NCBI GenBank assembly: GCA_039090855.1
Contig: CM077034.1
Coordinates: forward strand, 229,302,505 to 229,366,504
Length of the DNA stretch: 64,000 bases
Origin: Macrothele yani
Lineage: Eukaryota > Arthropoda > Arachnida > Araneae > Macrothelidae
Direction: 5' to 3'
In this document: piece after piece, positions 1 to 11,529 of the stretch
How the letters are laid out: every line of letters begins with the position of its first letter
How positions within the stretch are numbered: the first letter of the stretch is position 1
Notes under the pieces: model-generated
What the model was told of the DNA's origin: nothing
The model's input: only the letters and a program-made list of their open reading frames with translations
The model's database searches: none
Made by a program: the position numbers and the translations under genes

Positions 1-540
1 TCTGGATTTTAATGGTACAAAGAAAAGCAACAAGTAAAATTCACTAGGAAATTTTCTTATCACAAAGGTTTATTTGATTCCTTAAAGAGAATTAGTAAGA
101 AGTACAATATTAGGCTAGCACCAAGTTTAGAGAACAAGATTAAGAATTTTTTTCCCTAAAATAGTTCACAGAGAAGAAGATATTTTTAAAATGCAAGGTG
201 TAGTCTATGAAGTAAAATGTAGTTGGGGACTATCTTACATAGGTGAAACAGGTCACAGACTAGAAACTCGTATAGCAGAGCATAAAGCAGCTATAAAAAA
301 TTGCTCCAACAAGACTGGTTTAGACAGGCATGTTAGAGAAACTATTCACAGCATGGATTGGAATTCCCTTAAAGTCATCAGTTTCCAGAGCAATTTTCAA
401 AAGAAAGCTAAAAGAAGGAATAGAGATTGAAAAAAATAAAAATTCCATCACCAATGACTGCAGAGGATTTTCCCTGCCTAGCATCTGGCAGGATTTGATG
501 AAAAATAACCGTAACCGTCAAGGTTAACCCATACACCAGA
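1..540 (+). pseudogene. Penelope-like element 3' remnant with GIY-YIG endonuclease domain
   Basis: The plus-strand reading from about 190 contains GVVYEVKC, then SYIGETG, then TRIAEHKAA and a later RHVRET. These are the landmarks of the GIY-YIG nuclease domain at the C-terminus of Penelope-like retroelements, which nicks target DNA. Upstream codons (RISKKYNIRLAP, about 89-125) match the linker between reverse transcriptase and nuclease. Near 390 the reading shifts frame and continues as KLKEGIEIEKNKNSI and LPSIWQDL, so the gene is frameshifted. A stop at about 158 also breaks it. The reverse transcriptase is absent, or lies beyond the left edge of the window. It resembles the other Penelope-like fragments at 23.6-25.9 kb only at family level. 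The family call is good; activity is unlikely. Confidence 0.75.
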
Positions 541-1380
541 CTGAAGGCGGGGAAAAAAAGCTGAACTTTTTAACCGTGTGAATGAAAAATAAGAATGTGC
601 TGAAAAACAGCGTGAATATAACACGACGTGAGCAAGACACTAAAATGTATTATGTAAATATTAAGCTGGAGCACATCACTGTATTATATATATATATACA
701 TATTTTACATTTAAGAGCAACACAGGATAAATGTAACATCGCGGAGAAAAAATATTACGACTACCGGCAAAATCTACGCTCTGTCCGACTTCCGTTTTAA
801 AAGGAAAGTTTTCATCCATTTTGATGCTGCAAAACAAGTATTTATGGAATAAAATTATATTTAACAACACTACTGGGTAGAAGATATGTATTAGTGCTTG
901 TGGAACGCTATGTGCTGCGAGAAGCTCCCAGAGGTAATCCACGGCACATAACCAGTTTGCGCATCCTATTTGTTAGTTTTGCTGCGCTTATCATATTATT
1001 TATAGCTTTATTTTCCTATTCAGTTGAAACATTCAGAAAAGACAAATGTTACGGATTGTTTTGTAATTTCTATGGATATTATAGGTCTAACTAATGAACT
1101 ACGGTAATGCAAAAAACCAGGGACTTTAGTTCTTTGTTGAATTAAAAGTAACACAAAAGTACTTAGAAATAACAGTTGCTTTTTTAATAAGACAATCATT
1201 TCTTTCTTTCTTACTTCTTTGGACTTCTTGGTCAGTCGTCTTGTGAATGTGACTTTTCTGTCTGAAATTACAGGGTTCGGAAATTTGTCCCAGTGCGAAC
1301 TGTACGAAAATCTTTTTTTTTTTTTTTCTAAAATTTTATAGTCCATGGACCAGAGTTCGCCAAAACGCGTAATTGGGAGT
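541..1380. other. Unassigned AT-rich sequence
   Basis: I see a short (TA)n run near 686-700 and poly-T near 1313-1326 but no recognisable gene. The small ORFs are not convincing. Confidence 0.5.
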
Positions 1381-2690
1381 CTAGGACGCGTTGAAAAGTG
1401 TGTTTACGCATCGAAATTTTGCCAACGCGTAAAAATATGCATCGAAATTTTGCCAACGCGTAAAAATATGCATCGAGATTTTGTCAACGCGTAAAAATAT
1501 GCATCGAAACTTTGCCAACGCGCAAAAATATGCATCGAAATTTGGCCAACGCGTAAAAATATGCATCGAGATTTTGTCAACGCGTAAAAATATGCATCGA
1601 AATTTTGCCAACGCGTAAAAATATGCATCGAGATTTTGTCAACGCGTAAAAATATGCATCGAAACTTTGCCAACGCGCAAAAATATGCATCGAAATTTGG
1701 CCAACGCGTAAAAATATGCATCGAGATTTTGTCAACGCGTAAAAATATGCATCGAAATTTTGCCAACGCGTAAAAATATGCATCGAGATTTTGTCAACGC
1801 GTAAAAATATGCATCGAAACTTTGCCAACGCGCAAAAATATGCATCGAAATTTTGCCAACGCGTAAAAATATGCATCGAGATTTTGTCAACGCGTAAAAA
1901 TATGCATCGAAACTTTGCCAACGCGCAAAAATATGCATCGAAATTTGGCCAACGCGTAAAAATATGCATCGAGATTTTGTCAACGCGTAAAAATATGCAT
2001 CGAAATTTTGCCAACGCGTAAAAATATGCATCGAGATTTTGTCAACGCGTAAAAATATGCATCGAAACTTTGCCAACGCGTAAAAATATGCATCGAAATT
2101 TTGCCAACGCGTAAAAATATGCATCGAGATTTTGTCAACGCGTAAAAATATGCATCGAAACTTTGCCAACGCGCAAAAATATGCATCGAAATTTTGCCAA
2201 CGCGTAAAAATATGCATCGAGATTTTGTCAACGCGTAAAAATATGCATTGAAACTTTGCCAACGCGCAAAAATATGCATCGAAATTTTGCCAACGCGTAA
2301 AAATATGCATCGAGATTTTGTCAACGCGTAAAAATATGCATCGAAACTTTGCCAACGCGTAAAAATATGCATCGAAATTTTGCCAACGCGTAAAAATATG
2401 CATCGAGATTTTGTCAACGCGTAAAAATATGCATCGAAACTTTGCCAACGCGTAAAAATATGCATCGAAATTTTGCCAACGCGTAAAAATATGCATCGAG
2501 ATTTTGTCAACGCGTAAAAATATGCATCGAAATTTTGCCAACGCGTAAAAATATGCATCGAGATTTTGTCAACGCGTAAAAATATGCATCGAAACTTTGC
2601 CAACGCGTAAAAATATGCATCGAAATTTGGCCAACGCGTAAAAATATGCATCGAAATTTTGCCAACGCGTAAAAATACGAATCGAGAATT
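1381..2690. repeat. 31-bp minisatellite with three-monomer higher-order repeat
   Basis: About 40 head-to-tail copies of a 31-bp monomer. Each has the palindrome ACGCGT, then AAAAATATGCAT with a second palindrome ATGCAT. The tail of the monomer alternates between CGAAATTTTGC, CGAGATTTTGT and CGAAACTTTGC, so much of the array repeats at 93 bp (three monomers). Because 93 is divisible by three, several frames stay open for 70-270 codons on both strands; these are artefacts of the repeat. The edges degrade at both ends (1381-1430 and 2660-2690). Confidence 0.95.
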
Positions 2691-3490
2691 TTAAGCTGGA
2701 AAATTTTCATTTTCAACTTTTTATTCGAATTTTGTATTTAAAACGTATGATCAGCGGCATCCTTTGTTACCTCACGCCACATCTCACGTTGTAGACGATC
2801 CATAGCTGGCCGTGGTTTTCTTGGCGCGACCGGAGCTTTGGTGGCCTGACCCGCCAGCCAGTCAGGGCGTGACGTCAGGGAGACATCGTTCGTTACCTTG
2901 ACGTCATCGGCTCATCAGGAGCGCAATCACATCGCAAAACTCCTGTCACTGCTCCTACAGCTCGTTGCTGGATCAGATGAGTGAAGTACGCTTTCGCAAT
3001 CGCAATTCCGGAGCGCCTTGTGGTCGTGATTTGTACTTCATCGTCACGGTGGTACGAGGTAGGGATTTGTAGAGATTGAAACAACTTTATCAGACACTGT
3101 AGTATCGAACGATGTGCCAAAACAGCGTAATTTAAAGAAAAAACACAGAGGAAGGAAACAATGAAATCTGCAAAAAACTCGTGGTGGAAATGCGAAAGCA
3201 GCCAATGAACATGGACACTTCATTAGAAAATGAAGAATGCATTGTGTTACATCGACGTCAAAGTTGGAAATTCATTCTTGTTCTTTACTAAAATGGTACA
3301 AAGAATTTCCAGGGATTACTTTCCATGCGCTTGTAGTGTTTACGTTATTTATTATATATATATATATTTTTTAAACTAAAAAAAGAAGCAAAACGTCCAA
3401 ATGCATTCAGTAGTAGTGAACATTTTTTTAATATGAAAAAAAAAAAAAAAAAAAATTTTTTTTTTAAAAATTTCCCAGTGTTTTTGCACC
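2691..3490. other. Unassigned sequence with a short minus-strand ORF
   Basis: A 75-codon minus-strand ORF lies at 2893-3120 and the stretch around 2760-2900 is more GC-rich than its surroundings, which hints at a decayed coding segment. I do not recognise its family. A (TA)n run lies at 3350-3367 and homopolymer A/T near 3438-3475. Confidence 0.4.
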
Positions 3491-3494
3491 TTTT

Positions 3495-4900
3495 TTTTTA
3501 CGCTTTCCAACCGTAGGTTGAAAAAGCGTATATGCTCCAGCTTTTTCCGTCCGTCCGCACAATAACTCACGTGAAAATGGTTCGATTTCGACGAAATTTT
3601 GGTATGTGGTAGGGGACCACCCGGGGAGGAACCCTATTGAAAATGGGCAAAACAGGGTCAAAGGTTAGGGCATAGGGGCGGGAACCATTCCATTGATCTT
3701 ATACGTCATAACTTGCGTAAAAATGGTTCGATTTTGATGGAATTTTAGTATGTGGTAGGGAACCACCTGGGGACGATCCCTGTTGAAAATGGGCAGAATG
3801 GGGTCAAAGGTCAGGACAAAGGAGCGGGAACCATTCCATTGATCTTATACGCCATAACTTGCATAAAAATGGCTTGATTTTGATGGAATTTTACTATGTG
3901 GTAGGGAACCACCTGGGGACGATCCCTGTTGAAAATGGGCAGAATGGGGTCAAAGGTCAGGACATAGGAGCGGGAACCATTCCACTGATCTTATACGTCA
4001 TAACTTGCGTAAAAATGGTTTGATTTCGATGAAATTTTATTATGTGGTAGGGAACCACCTGGGCACGAACCCTATTGAAAATGGGTGAAATGGGGTCAAA
4101 GGTCAGGCAGGACATAAGAGCGGGATTTGTTCCGTTGCCCTTATGTGTCATAACTTGCGTAAAAATGGTTCGATTTCGATGAAATTTTAGTATTTGGTAA
4201 GGAACCACCTGGGGACGAACCCTCTTGAAAATGGGCAGAATGGGGTCAAAGGTCAGGACATAAAAGCGGGATCCATTTCATTGCCTTAATGCGTCATAAC
4301 ATGCGTAAATATGGTTCGATTTCGATGAAATTTTAGTATGTGGTAGGGGGAGCCACTGGGGACGAACCCTGTTGAAAATGGGCGGAATGGGGTCAAAGGT
4401 CAGGCTATAAAACCAGGATCCATTCCATTGCCTTTATGCGTCATAACATGCGTAAATATGGTTCGATTTCGATGAAATGTTAGTATGTGGTAGGGAGCCA
4501 CTGGAAACGAACCCTATTGAAAATGGGCGAAATGGGGGCAAAGGTCAGGACACTGGAGTGGGATCCATTCCATTGCCCTTGTGCATCATAACTTACCTAA
4601 AAATGTTTCAATTGTGACAAAACATTATCATGTTGTTCCGGAGGTATAGTAAACCGATTCTGTTGAATATCAGCGAAATGGGGTCAAAGGTCATTGCAAT
4701 ATTTATTCCACAACCATTATTCTCATAACTTGCGTAAAACTGCTTCTATTGCGACAAAACTTAAGTATGTTATTCTTGAGGTATACTGAACCGATTCTGT
4801 TGAATATCATTGAAATGGGGTCAAAGGTCAGGACACAGGAGCGAGATTTATTCCACAGCCATTATCCTCATAACTTGAGTAATAATTTCTGGTATGTTGG
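3495..4900 (+). repeat. Tandem array of about 146-bp monomers, each with a DR1-like motif
   Basis: The phrase CATAACTTGCGT or a variant recurs at about 3707, 3853, 3999, 4149, 4295, 4442, 4587, 4733 and 4869, a spacing of 136-150 with most steps 145-147. Monomers share GGTTCGATTTCGATG, GTGGTAGGGAACCACC and GGGGTCAAAGGTCA. The last is a direct repeat of two AGGTCA-like half sites spaced by one base (DR1) and occurs about nine times. The array is preceded by a hairpin-capable segment at 3500-3530 (CGCTTT, AACC, GGTT, AAAAGCG) and by TTCCGTCCGTCCG at about 3546. Copies decay toward the right. No coding capacity. Confidence 0.9.
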
Positions 4901-5537
4901 AAAGTGTATCATAATCAATGCATTGCATGATTTTACTAACTTGTTTTTTTTTTTTTATTTCACTCGTTAATTTTTCTAAAATACTCCTCACTTTTAAAAA
5001 TTACTCCCTAAATTTTTCCAAGGGAGTAAAAATACTCCTTCAAATTATTTTTTCGGCAAACTCTGCCATGGACACCCGGCAAGAATTATATAACGTAAAA
5101 AATGGTCTTTCTCAGAATTTTATGATTGACGGATTATTCATCAGAATTAAGGCACCATGGATGTTAGCAAGGACTATTTTTTTTAATGAATTTTATAGTC
5201 TGCAGATTATATGAAGGGAAATACCGTACTTTGAATTATGTATGAAATATTCACTTCACAAATTTTGATAAAACTAAAATCAAAAATTTTAACTTTTTGA
5301 GAGCAGCAACTGGAAAAACGGGAAAAGAAAATTTCAGTGTAAATTCGAATTTTATTTCACAGTGGTTTAGGTAAATAGAAAAAAAAATTGACTGCAAATA
5401 TACTTTATTACTTTTTGTTTCAGAATCATCACCATGCTTTATTATGCTCATGTGTTAATTTCTTGAAAATCTGACTTTGTTTCACCTAGCTCCTAAATTT
5501 TAGAAGCTGGCCCTAGATCTGGAACATATTTGTCAAG
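4901..5537. other. Unassigned AT-rich sequence
   Basis: A short inverted repeat (TTACTCCC with GGGAGTAA) lies near 5002-5030. No supported gene. Confidence 0.4.
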
Positions 5538-5629
5538 TCCTGGTAAGACAAACACAACATCCATGCCTCACCGGAATCTGAACTCGGACCCTTCACAGAC
5601 AAATGGTCGTACTGCGCTACCGGGGCGGC
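5538..5629 (-). repeat. tRNA-derived SINE, head fragment
   Basis: Reverse-complement match to the head of the SINE family seen throughout the window: tRNA-like start ending in the GCCGCCCCGG side at 5629, a box B-like segment, and the beginning of the body (TGGATGTTGTGTTTGTCTTA). The tail is missing and the copy is diverged, so it is an old copy. Confidence 0.75.
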
Positions 5630-5723
5630 GACATGAAATTTGTATGTGTTGTTTGCAGCACATGACAACAAACAACACATAAGAAATGATCTCTGATAGT
5701 TGCCCAATCACTGAGCCTATAGA

Positions 5724-6901
5724 TACACTGAAGAGCAATTGAATTAGAGATACTTGTGTAGTAACGTGTAGCACCACCTTTCGCCCTGATGACGGCGGCG
5801 ATTCGTATCGGCATGGACTCGACAAGGCACCGGAAGCGTTGGGAAGCCATACCGATCCACGACCCCTGAACAAGCTCCCACATTTCACGAACATTTGATG
5901 GAGCGGGGTCATCGCTCTCGATGGCATCCCAGGTCTGGTGACCTAGCTGGCCAAGGAAGCGATGTCACGTCCGTGGAGTGTTCATCCAACCATTCGGATA
6001 CAATTCTGGAGCTGCATTGTCTTGTTGCAGGATGAGGTCCCAGTGGGATGTTGAAGACGCACAAAAGGGTGCAAACGGTCGTCCAGGATATCCCGGTAAT
6101 GTTGACCTGTGAGGGACGTTGTCACACGTACCAGGGGGTCCCCATTTCAGTCCACGTAAACAGTCCCCAGACGAGAATGTCACACCCACCAGCTTGAAGA
6201 GTACCCTGCTGGCAAGAAGGATCCATCGCTTCATGTGGTTTACGCCGTACTCGTATTCTGCCATCATGTACCAACGTGAATCTCGACTCATCAGTCCAGT
6301 CAACATTTTTCCACATGTCTAGGGTCCAGTGGCGATGTTCCTGCACCCATGCTAATCTTTGCACCCTGTGATGTGCGGACAGCAGCGGTACCCTCGTGGG
6401 ACGATGGCTTCTGTACCCCATAGCGAGGAGATGGTTCTGGATGGTGTGGCTGCTTACACGTTTTTGTGCACCATCGTTAAATTGCCGAGTGATTTCTTGC
6501 CCTGTGGCCCGTCTATCCGCTGTTACAATGCAAGCTAGCCGACGATGACCCTGCTCATCCACACGCTGTTGTCCATGGCAGTTGGCCCTTGCAGGGATGG
6601 GTTTACCGGATTCGATGTACTCGCGGTGCACCCGTGACACAGTGGCTCGTGAAAATCCCAGTGCCTGCAAGACTTCCGAGATGGAGTGACCCATTCGTCC
6701 GGCACCGACAATTTGCCCACGATCAAATGCGCTTAGATCCTTCGTCTTGCCCATACTGCGTCCGACTTACTGATTTCCGTCGCATCACTCCTTATATTGT
6801 CGGATCGCTGCATACGTCATGTCGTTTCTGTTTACAGGGCCGCCCACAGCGCCACATTTGCATAACGCCAGCTGTCTCTAATTCAATTGCTCTTCGATGT
6901 A
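5724..6901 (-). mobile_element. Tc1-like DNA transposon A
   Basis: Inverted terminal repeats of about 25 bp match across the ends: left GAAGAGCAATTGAATTAGAG near 5731, right its complement ending near 6895, each next to a TA. The total of about 1.18 kb fits a small Tc1 element. It carries a broken transposase on the minus strand. Confidence 0.85.
5760..6754 (-). pseudogene. Tc1-like transposase A, frameshifted, catalytic E region deleted
   Basis: DDE transposase for cut-and-paste movement. It starts MGKTKDLSAFDRGQIVGAG, a typical helix-turn-helix N-terminus, followed by a second HTH and the first catalytic block WTDESRF. The intact frame stops near 6122. The second block LQQDNAAPE appears in another frame near 6035. 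The third block goes from RSPDL straight to WDAIESDD: the usual NPIEH segment with the catalytic glutamate is missing (an inference from the family pattern). The C-terminal VESMPIRIAAVIRAKGG is readable in a third frame. The element cannot move itself. Family confidence is high. Confidence 0.85.
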
Positions 6902-7399
6902 GTACTACTGACTACTTTTCCAAAGAGGTGTTATTTGTTGGAGTTCAACAATTAAAAATTTCAGACTCCCTTCCAAAACGGATGCCAGAAAAAGCATCAA
7001 TTAAAATTAAATGAGAAATGCATACCATTATTTTACAACAAACAGAAAACAGACAGAAAAAGACAAAGGAACAGATATACAAAGAGCAACAGGCAGAGAA
7101 GTAAAGGTGGCGACTTACCTTCCAAACAGGTTCTGCAGTCGATGACTTATTTACGGTGGCATTGAAATTTAGCATCCGTTTTAAAGCACCTATATTTAAA
7201 CAAATCAGAATTACACTAAATTCTGAAATAAATAAAAATCCAGGCTGCTTTTCATATTTACATACACTAACTTCATTAAATAAAATTCCCTATATTTTAT
7301 GAATGGGAAAAAACAGCTTAGCCATAACATATTTACTAATTCCAAAACAGTTTTTAGACCTAAAAAAAAATATCTGCATATAAAAATAAAGAACATTTA
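6902..7399. other. Unassigned sequence
   Basis: AT-rich; no convincing ORF, RNA gene or terminal repeat seen. Confidence 0.4.
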
Positions 7400-8290
7400 G
7401 TCATTTTAATACTGCAGGGGATATTTAATCCAAAATCCTTGGGGCTTTCTGAATAAAGGGTGGTTTGTAGTACAGTATGGAACCTTTTATCCAGAACCTT
7501 TGGGACTCTGGGTTTTCTAGAGGGTTTGTAGCATAGTGTGGGATCTTTTATCCACAACCCTTGGAATTTGGGGTTTTCTGGATAAATGGTGGCTTGTAGT
7601 ACAGTATGGAAACTTTTATCCAGAACCTTTGGGACTTGAGGTTTTCTAGATGGTTTGTAGTATAGTGTGGGATCTTTTATCCACAACCCTTGGAATTCAG
7701 GGTTTTTTGAATAAAAGGTGGTTTGTAGTATAGTATGGAACCTTTTATCCAGAACCTTTGGGACTCGAGGTTTTCTAGATGGCTTGTTGCATAGTGTGGA
7801 ATCTTTTATCCACAACCCTTGGAATTCGGGGTTTTCTGGATAAAGGGTGGTTTGTAGTACAGTATGGAACCTTTTATCCAGAGCCTTTGGGACTCGAGGT
7901 TTTCTAGATGGCTTGTAGCATAGTGTGGGATTTTTTATCCACAACCCTTGGAATTCGGGGTTTTCTGGATAAGGGGTGGTCTGTAGTACAGTATGGAACC
8001 TTTTATCCAGAACTTTTGGAACTCGAGGTTTTCTAGACGGTTTGTAGCATAGTGTGGGGTTTTTTATCCACAACCCTTGGAATTTGGGGTTTTCTGGATG
8101 GTTTCTTGTACAGTATGGGCACAAAACCCTAGGAACTTGGGGTTTTCCAGATAAAGGGTGGTTTGTAGTACAGATGGGATATTTTATATAGAACACTAGG
8201 GACTTGGGGTTTTCCAGATAAAGGGCGGTTTGTTGTACAGTACAGAACCTTTTATACAGGGCCTTTGGGACTTAGGGGTTTCTGGATTTT
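7400..8290. repeat. 129-bp tandem array (left part)
   Basis: The phrase TTTATCCACAACCC recurs at a strict 129-bp step (about 7551, 7680, 7809, 7938, 8067). Each 129-bp unit is a dimer of two related half-units: one with CAGTATGGAACCTTTTATCC and one with TAGTGTGGGATCTTTTATCC. As 129 is 43 codons, the minus strand stays open for 278 codons (7360-8196) and gives a 43-residue peptide repeat. I regard that as a repeat artefact. Confidence 0.9.
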
Positions 8291-8390
8291 TTTATCATTT
8301 TTTTTTATTGGAGGCTTAACGACCACCGTGAGCAACTCAATGCCATGCCTCACCGGGATTCAAACCCAAACCCCTTTTGGGCGAAGGTTT
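8291..8390 (-). repeat. tRNA-derived SINE with internal deletion
   Basis: The tail (TGGAGGCTTAACGACCACCG, reversed) joins directly to the head (GCCTCACCGGGATTCAAACC), with most of the body missing. It sits inside the 129-bp array. Confidence 0.75.
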
Positions 8391-8487
8391 CTGGATAAAG
8401 GGTGTGTTTGTATCAGTGGCGCATCCTTGAATTCCTGTTGGGGGGGGGGCTGGATGTATGTGTGTATATGCACATAGTATATATATA

Positions 8488-9711
8488 TACACTGAGTGAC
8501 CACTTTATTATGACCACCGGACAGTTTTAAGCAAATGAGCTATGGCTGCACGCTGTTGCCACCAGAGAGCGAGGCTAGTATAAGAAGGGAAAGTTGAGCG
8601 CTTGCGAAAGAAGTAGAAGTGATTTTTGGGTGACGAGATCGGTAAAAAATGCGATTTGACGGCTTTTCAACGTGGGATGATTGTAGAAGCTCGGAGCCAT
8701 GGAGCAAGTATCACCGAAACCGCCGCATTCGTGAAATGTTCCAGAGCAGCTGTTGTTAAAGTGTTTAAAGACTGGACTGTCAGCCAAAAAACTGGGTCTC
8801 TACGTGCAACGTGTGGTCGTCATCGACTAGTGACTGCTCGGGCGGAACGGAGAGTGTCCAGACTGGTAACAGACAACAGAAGGGCAACAGTGCAGCAAAT
8901 TACAGAGCATCTTAATCAAGGATCCCCTCAAATAATCTCTGTATGCACTGTTCGCCGTACACTGCATCGGATGGGATATGGCAGCCGAAGGCCTGTTCGA
9001 ACACCTTTGCTGTCTGCAGTTAACAAGAAAAAATGTCTCCAGTTCGCACAGGAGCACAAGGATTGGACAGTCGATAATTGGAAACAAATTATGTGGTCCG
9101 ATGAATCACGTTTTCAGTTGCACCACGCCGATGGCCGAGTGAGAATTTGGTGGAAACAGCACAAAAGAATGGACTCCAAATGCATTGCTACAACCCTTCA
9201 AGCTGGTGAAAGCAACGTTATGGTTTGGGGAATGTTTTCCTGGCATGCTTTGGGCCCTTTAATTCGTGTTGATCAACGTGTGACTGGCACATCATATCTA
9301 AGCATCGTTGTGGATCAAGTGCATTCTGTCATGTGGATGGTTTATCCCAATGGCGATGGCTACTTTCAACAAGATAATGCGTTCTACCATAGTGCTCGTA
9401 TTGTACAGGATTGGTTTCAGGAACATGCCGGTGAGTTTACTTTGCTTAGGTGGCCCCCACAATCTCCAGATCTCAACCCCATTAAGAATTTGTGGGATGA
9501 AATTGAACAAGCCATCAGACAGCTGGATCCACAACCCTGCATCTCACACTGCTGGAAAGTGTCCTTCATCAAGCATGGTCTCAGATTCCAAAAACCACCT
9601 ATCAATATCTCGTGGAGTCCATGCCACGAAGAATCGACGCAGTATTAAAGGCAAAAGGTGGCCCAACGAAGTACTGAGGGGGTGGTCATAATAAAGTGGC
9701 CACTCAGTGTA
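8488..9711 (+). mobile_element. Tc1-like DNA transposon B
   Basis: Near-perfect 27-28-bp inverted terminal repeats beginning CACTGAGTGACCACTTTATT (left from 8490, right ending 9709), flanked by TA on both sides within (TA)n. It inserted into or next to the 129-bp array, whose remainder continues at 11.5 kb. Confidence 0.93.
8638..9677 (+). pseudogene. Tc1-like transposase B, start codon lost, catalytic E to K, C-terminal frameshift
   Basis: About 340 codons in one frame. The N-terminus IGKKCDLTAFQRGMIVEA matches the start MGK of related elements, but the first codon here is ATC. The helix-turn-helix region and GRHRLVT linker are followed by WSDESRF (first Asp), YFQQDNAFYHS (second Asp) and SPDLNPIKNLWDE, where the family has [13 protein letters not shown]: the catalytic Glu is replaced by Lys. 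Near 9540-9600 the frame shifts and the proper ending YLVESMPRRIDAVLKAKGG runs to a stop at 9675. Three independent defects make it inactive, though the ends look recent and could be mobilised in trans. Confidence 0.92.
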
Positions 9712-9726
9712 TATATATGCATATAT

Positions 9727-10504
9727 AACCCACCTTCGTTTTGCTGATGACGTAGTCATTTTTGCAACTACCCCATCAGAGCTGCAGAGTATGATCCAGG
9801 AACTTGCTGACAAGAGTAAAGAAGTGGGATTAAAAATGAACTTTCAGAAGACAAAAGTGATGTTCAATGCTTTTACAAGAAATGAAGATTTATCGATTGA
9901 TGGAGAAAAACTGGAGATAACAGATACGTATGTTTATCTTGGACAGCAGATATCAAGTGAGGGTCACATTGATGAAGAAATTAATCGGCGTACAAAACTT
10001 GCCTGGAGAGCTTTTGGAAGAAACAGCATAATTTTCAAGAGCAATATGCCATTATGTCTTAAAAGAAAAGTGTTTGATCAATGCATCCTTCCAGTGCTTA
10101 CGTATGGTGCAGAGACGTGGACCTTAACTAAAAGAGACATACAAAGGCTGCAGACAACTCAAAGAAGCATGGAGAGGTGCATGCTTGGTATAACCAGGAG
10201 AGATAAGAAGAGGAACTCGTGGATCCGAAAAATGACAAGAGTGGAAGACATCATGATCAGAGTTAAATCCCTGAAATGGCAATGGGCTGGACATACTGCC
10301 AGAAGGACAGACCATAGATGGACAGCCGAAATTTTAGATTGGATTCCAAGGGACAGGAAAAGACCCAGAAAAAGACCACATGGGAGATGGGTGGATGAAA
10401 TTCGTAAATATGCGGGAGTGACATGGAGGAGACTGGCACAAGACAGACCGTTGTGGAGGAAACTTGGGGAGACCTTCGTCCAGCAGTGGATTGATAATGG
10501 TTGA
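9727..10504 (+). pseudogene. RTE-type non-LTR retrotransposon, 5'-truncated copy 1
   Basis: Reverse transcriptase C-terminal half. The copy begins at the catalytic FADD block (LRFADDVVIFATT) and continues through VYLGQQIS, ILPVLTYGAETWTLT and the conserved RTE tail (KWQWAGHTARR, RPHGRWVDEIRKYAG), stopping after FVQQWIDNG. The 3' end is followed by GGTTGACAATGATGATG, a short TGA-rich tail. It begins abruptly just right of transposon B. 5' truncation is the usual outcome of target-primed reverse transcription. The fingers and palm domains and the endonuclease are missing. Confidence 0.88.
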
Positions 10505-10510
10505 CAATGA

Positions 10511-11440
10511 TGATGATATTGAGAATACAGCACACATAAAAATTGGAAAGGGAGTGAGACAAGGTGACACCATATCTCCCAAGCTCTTTAATGCCACATT
10601 GGAAAATGTCTTTCAATCACTGAACTGGGAAAACAAAGGGATAAAGATAAATGGAGATTATCTAACTCACCTTCGTTTTGCTGATGACATAGTCATTTTT
10701 GCAACTACCCCATCAGAGCTGCAGATCATGATCCAGGAACTTGCTGACAAGAGTAAAGAAGTGGGATTTAAAATGAACTTTCAGAACACAAAAGTGATGT
10801 ACAATGCTTTTACAAGAAATGAAGATTCATCGATTGATAGAGAAAAGCTAGAGATAACAGATACGTACGTTTATCTTGGACAGCAGATATCAAGTGAGGG
10901 TCACATTGATGAAGAAATTAATCGGCGTATAAAACTTGCCTGGAGAGCATTTGGAAGAAACAGTATAAATTTCAAGAGCAATATGCCATTATGTTTCAAA
11001 AGAAAAGTGTTTGATCAATGCATCCTTCCAGTGCTTACGTATGGTGCAGAGACGTGGACCTTAACTAAAAGAGACATACAAAGGCTGCAAACAACTCAAA
11101 GCAGCATGGAGAGGTGCATGCTTGGTGTAACCAGGAGAGATAAGAAGAGGAACTCGTGGATCCGAAAAATGACAAGAGTGGAAGACATCGTGATCAGAGT
11201 CAAATCCCTGAAATGGCAATGGGCTGGACATACTGCCAGAAGGAACAGACCATCGATGGACAGCCAAAATTTTCCAAGGGACAGGAAAAGACCCAGAAGA
11301 AGACCACATGGGAGATGGGTGGATGAAATTCAGAAGTATGCGGGAGTGACATGGAGGAGACTGGCACAAGACAGACCGTTGTGGAGGAAACTTGGGGAGA
11401 CCTTCGTCCAGCAGTGGATTGATAATGGTTGACAATGATG
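10511..11440 (+). pseudogene. RTE-type non-LTR retrotransposon, 5'-truncated copy 2
   Basis: Head-to-tail with copy 1 and very similar to it. It starts further upstream in the reverse transcriptase, showing GKGVRQGDTISPKLF (block 4) before LRFADDIVIFATT (block 5, with the catalytic DD), then the same thumb and tail region. Near 11265 it lacks a few codons relative to copy 1 (SQNFPRDRKR against EILDWIPRDRKR). The frame is open to the stop after QQWIDNG at 11432. It lies directly after the TGA-rich tail of copy 1, so it probably integrated there or arose by template jumping. Confidence 0.88.
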
Positions 11441-11529
11441 ATATGTATTAATATACAATATGGATATATATATAGTGCATAAGACAGACAGAGATATACA
11501 TTAGGTAGATAGATAAAAGAGCTGAAGTA

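Noticed and set aside
1381..2716. Overlapping ORFs up to 269 codons on the minus strand
   Set aside because: The 31-bp monomer cycles through three frames with no stop, giving a 31-residue peptide repeat on both strands. A repeat artefact.
7360..8196. 278-codon minus-strand ORF with a 43-residue repeat
   Set aside because: The 129-base period keeps the frame open; the composition follows the satellite and there are no start-site or splice features.
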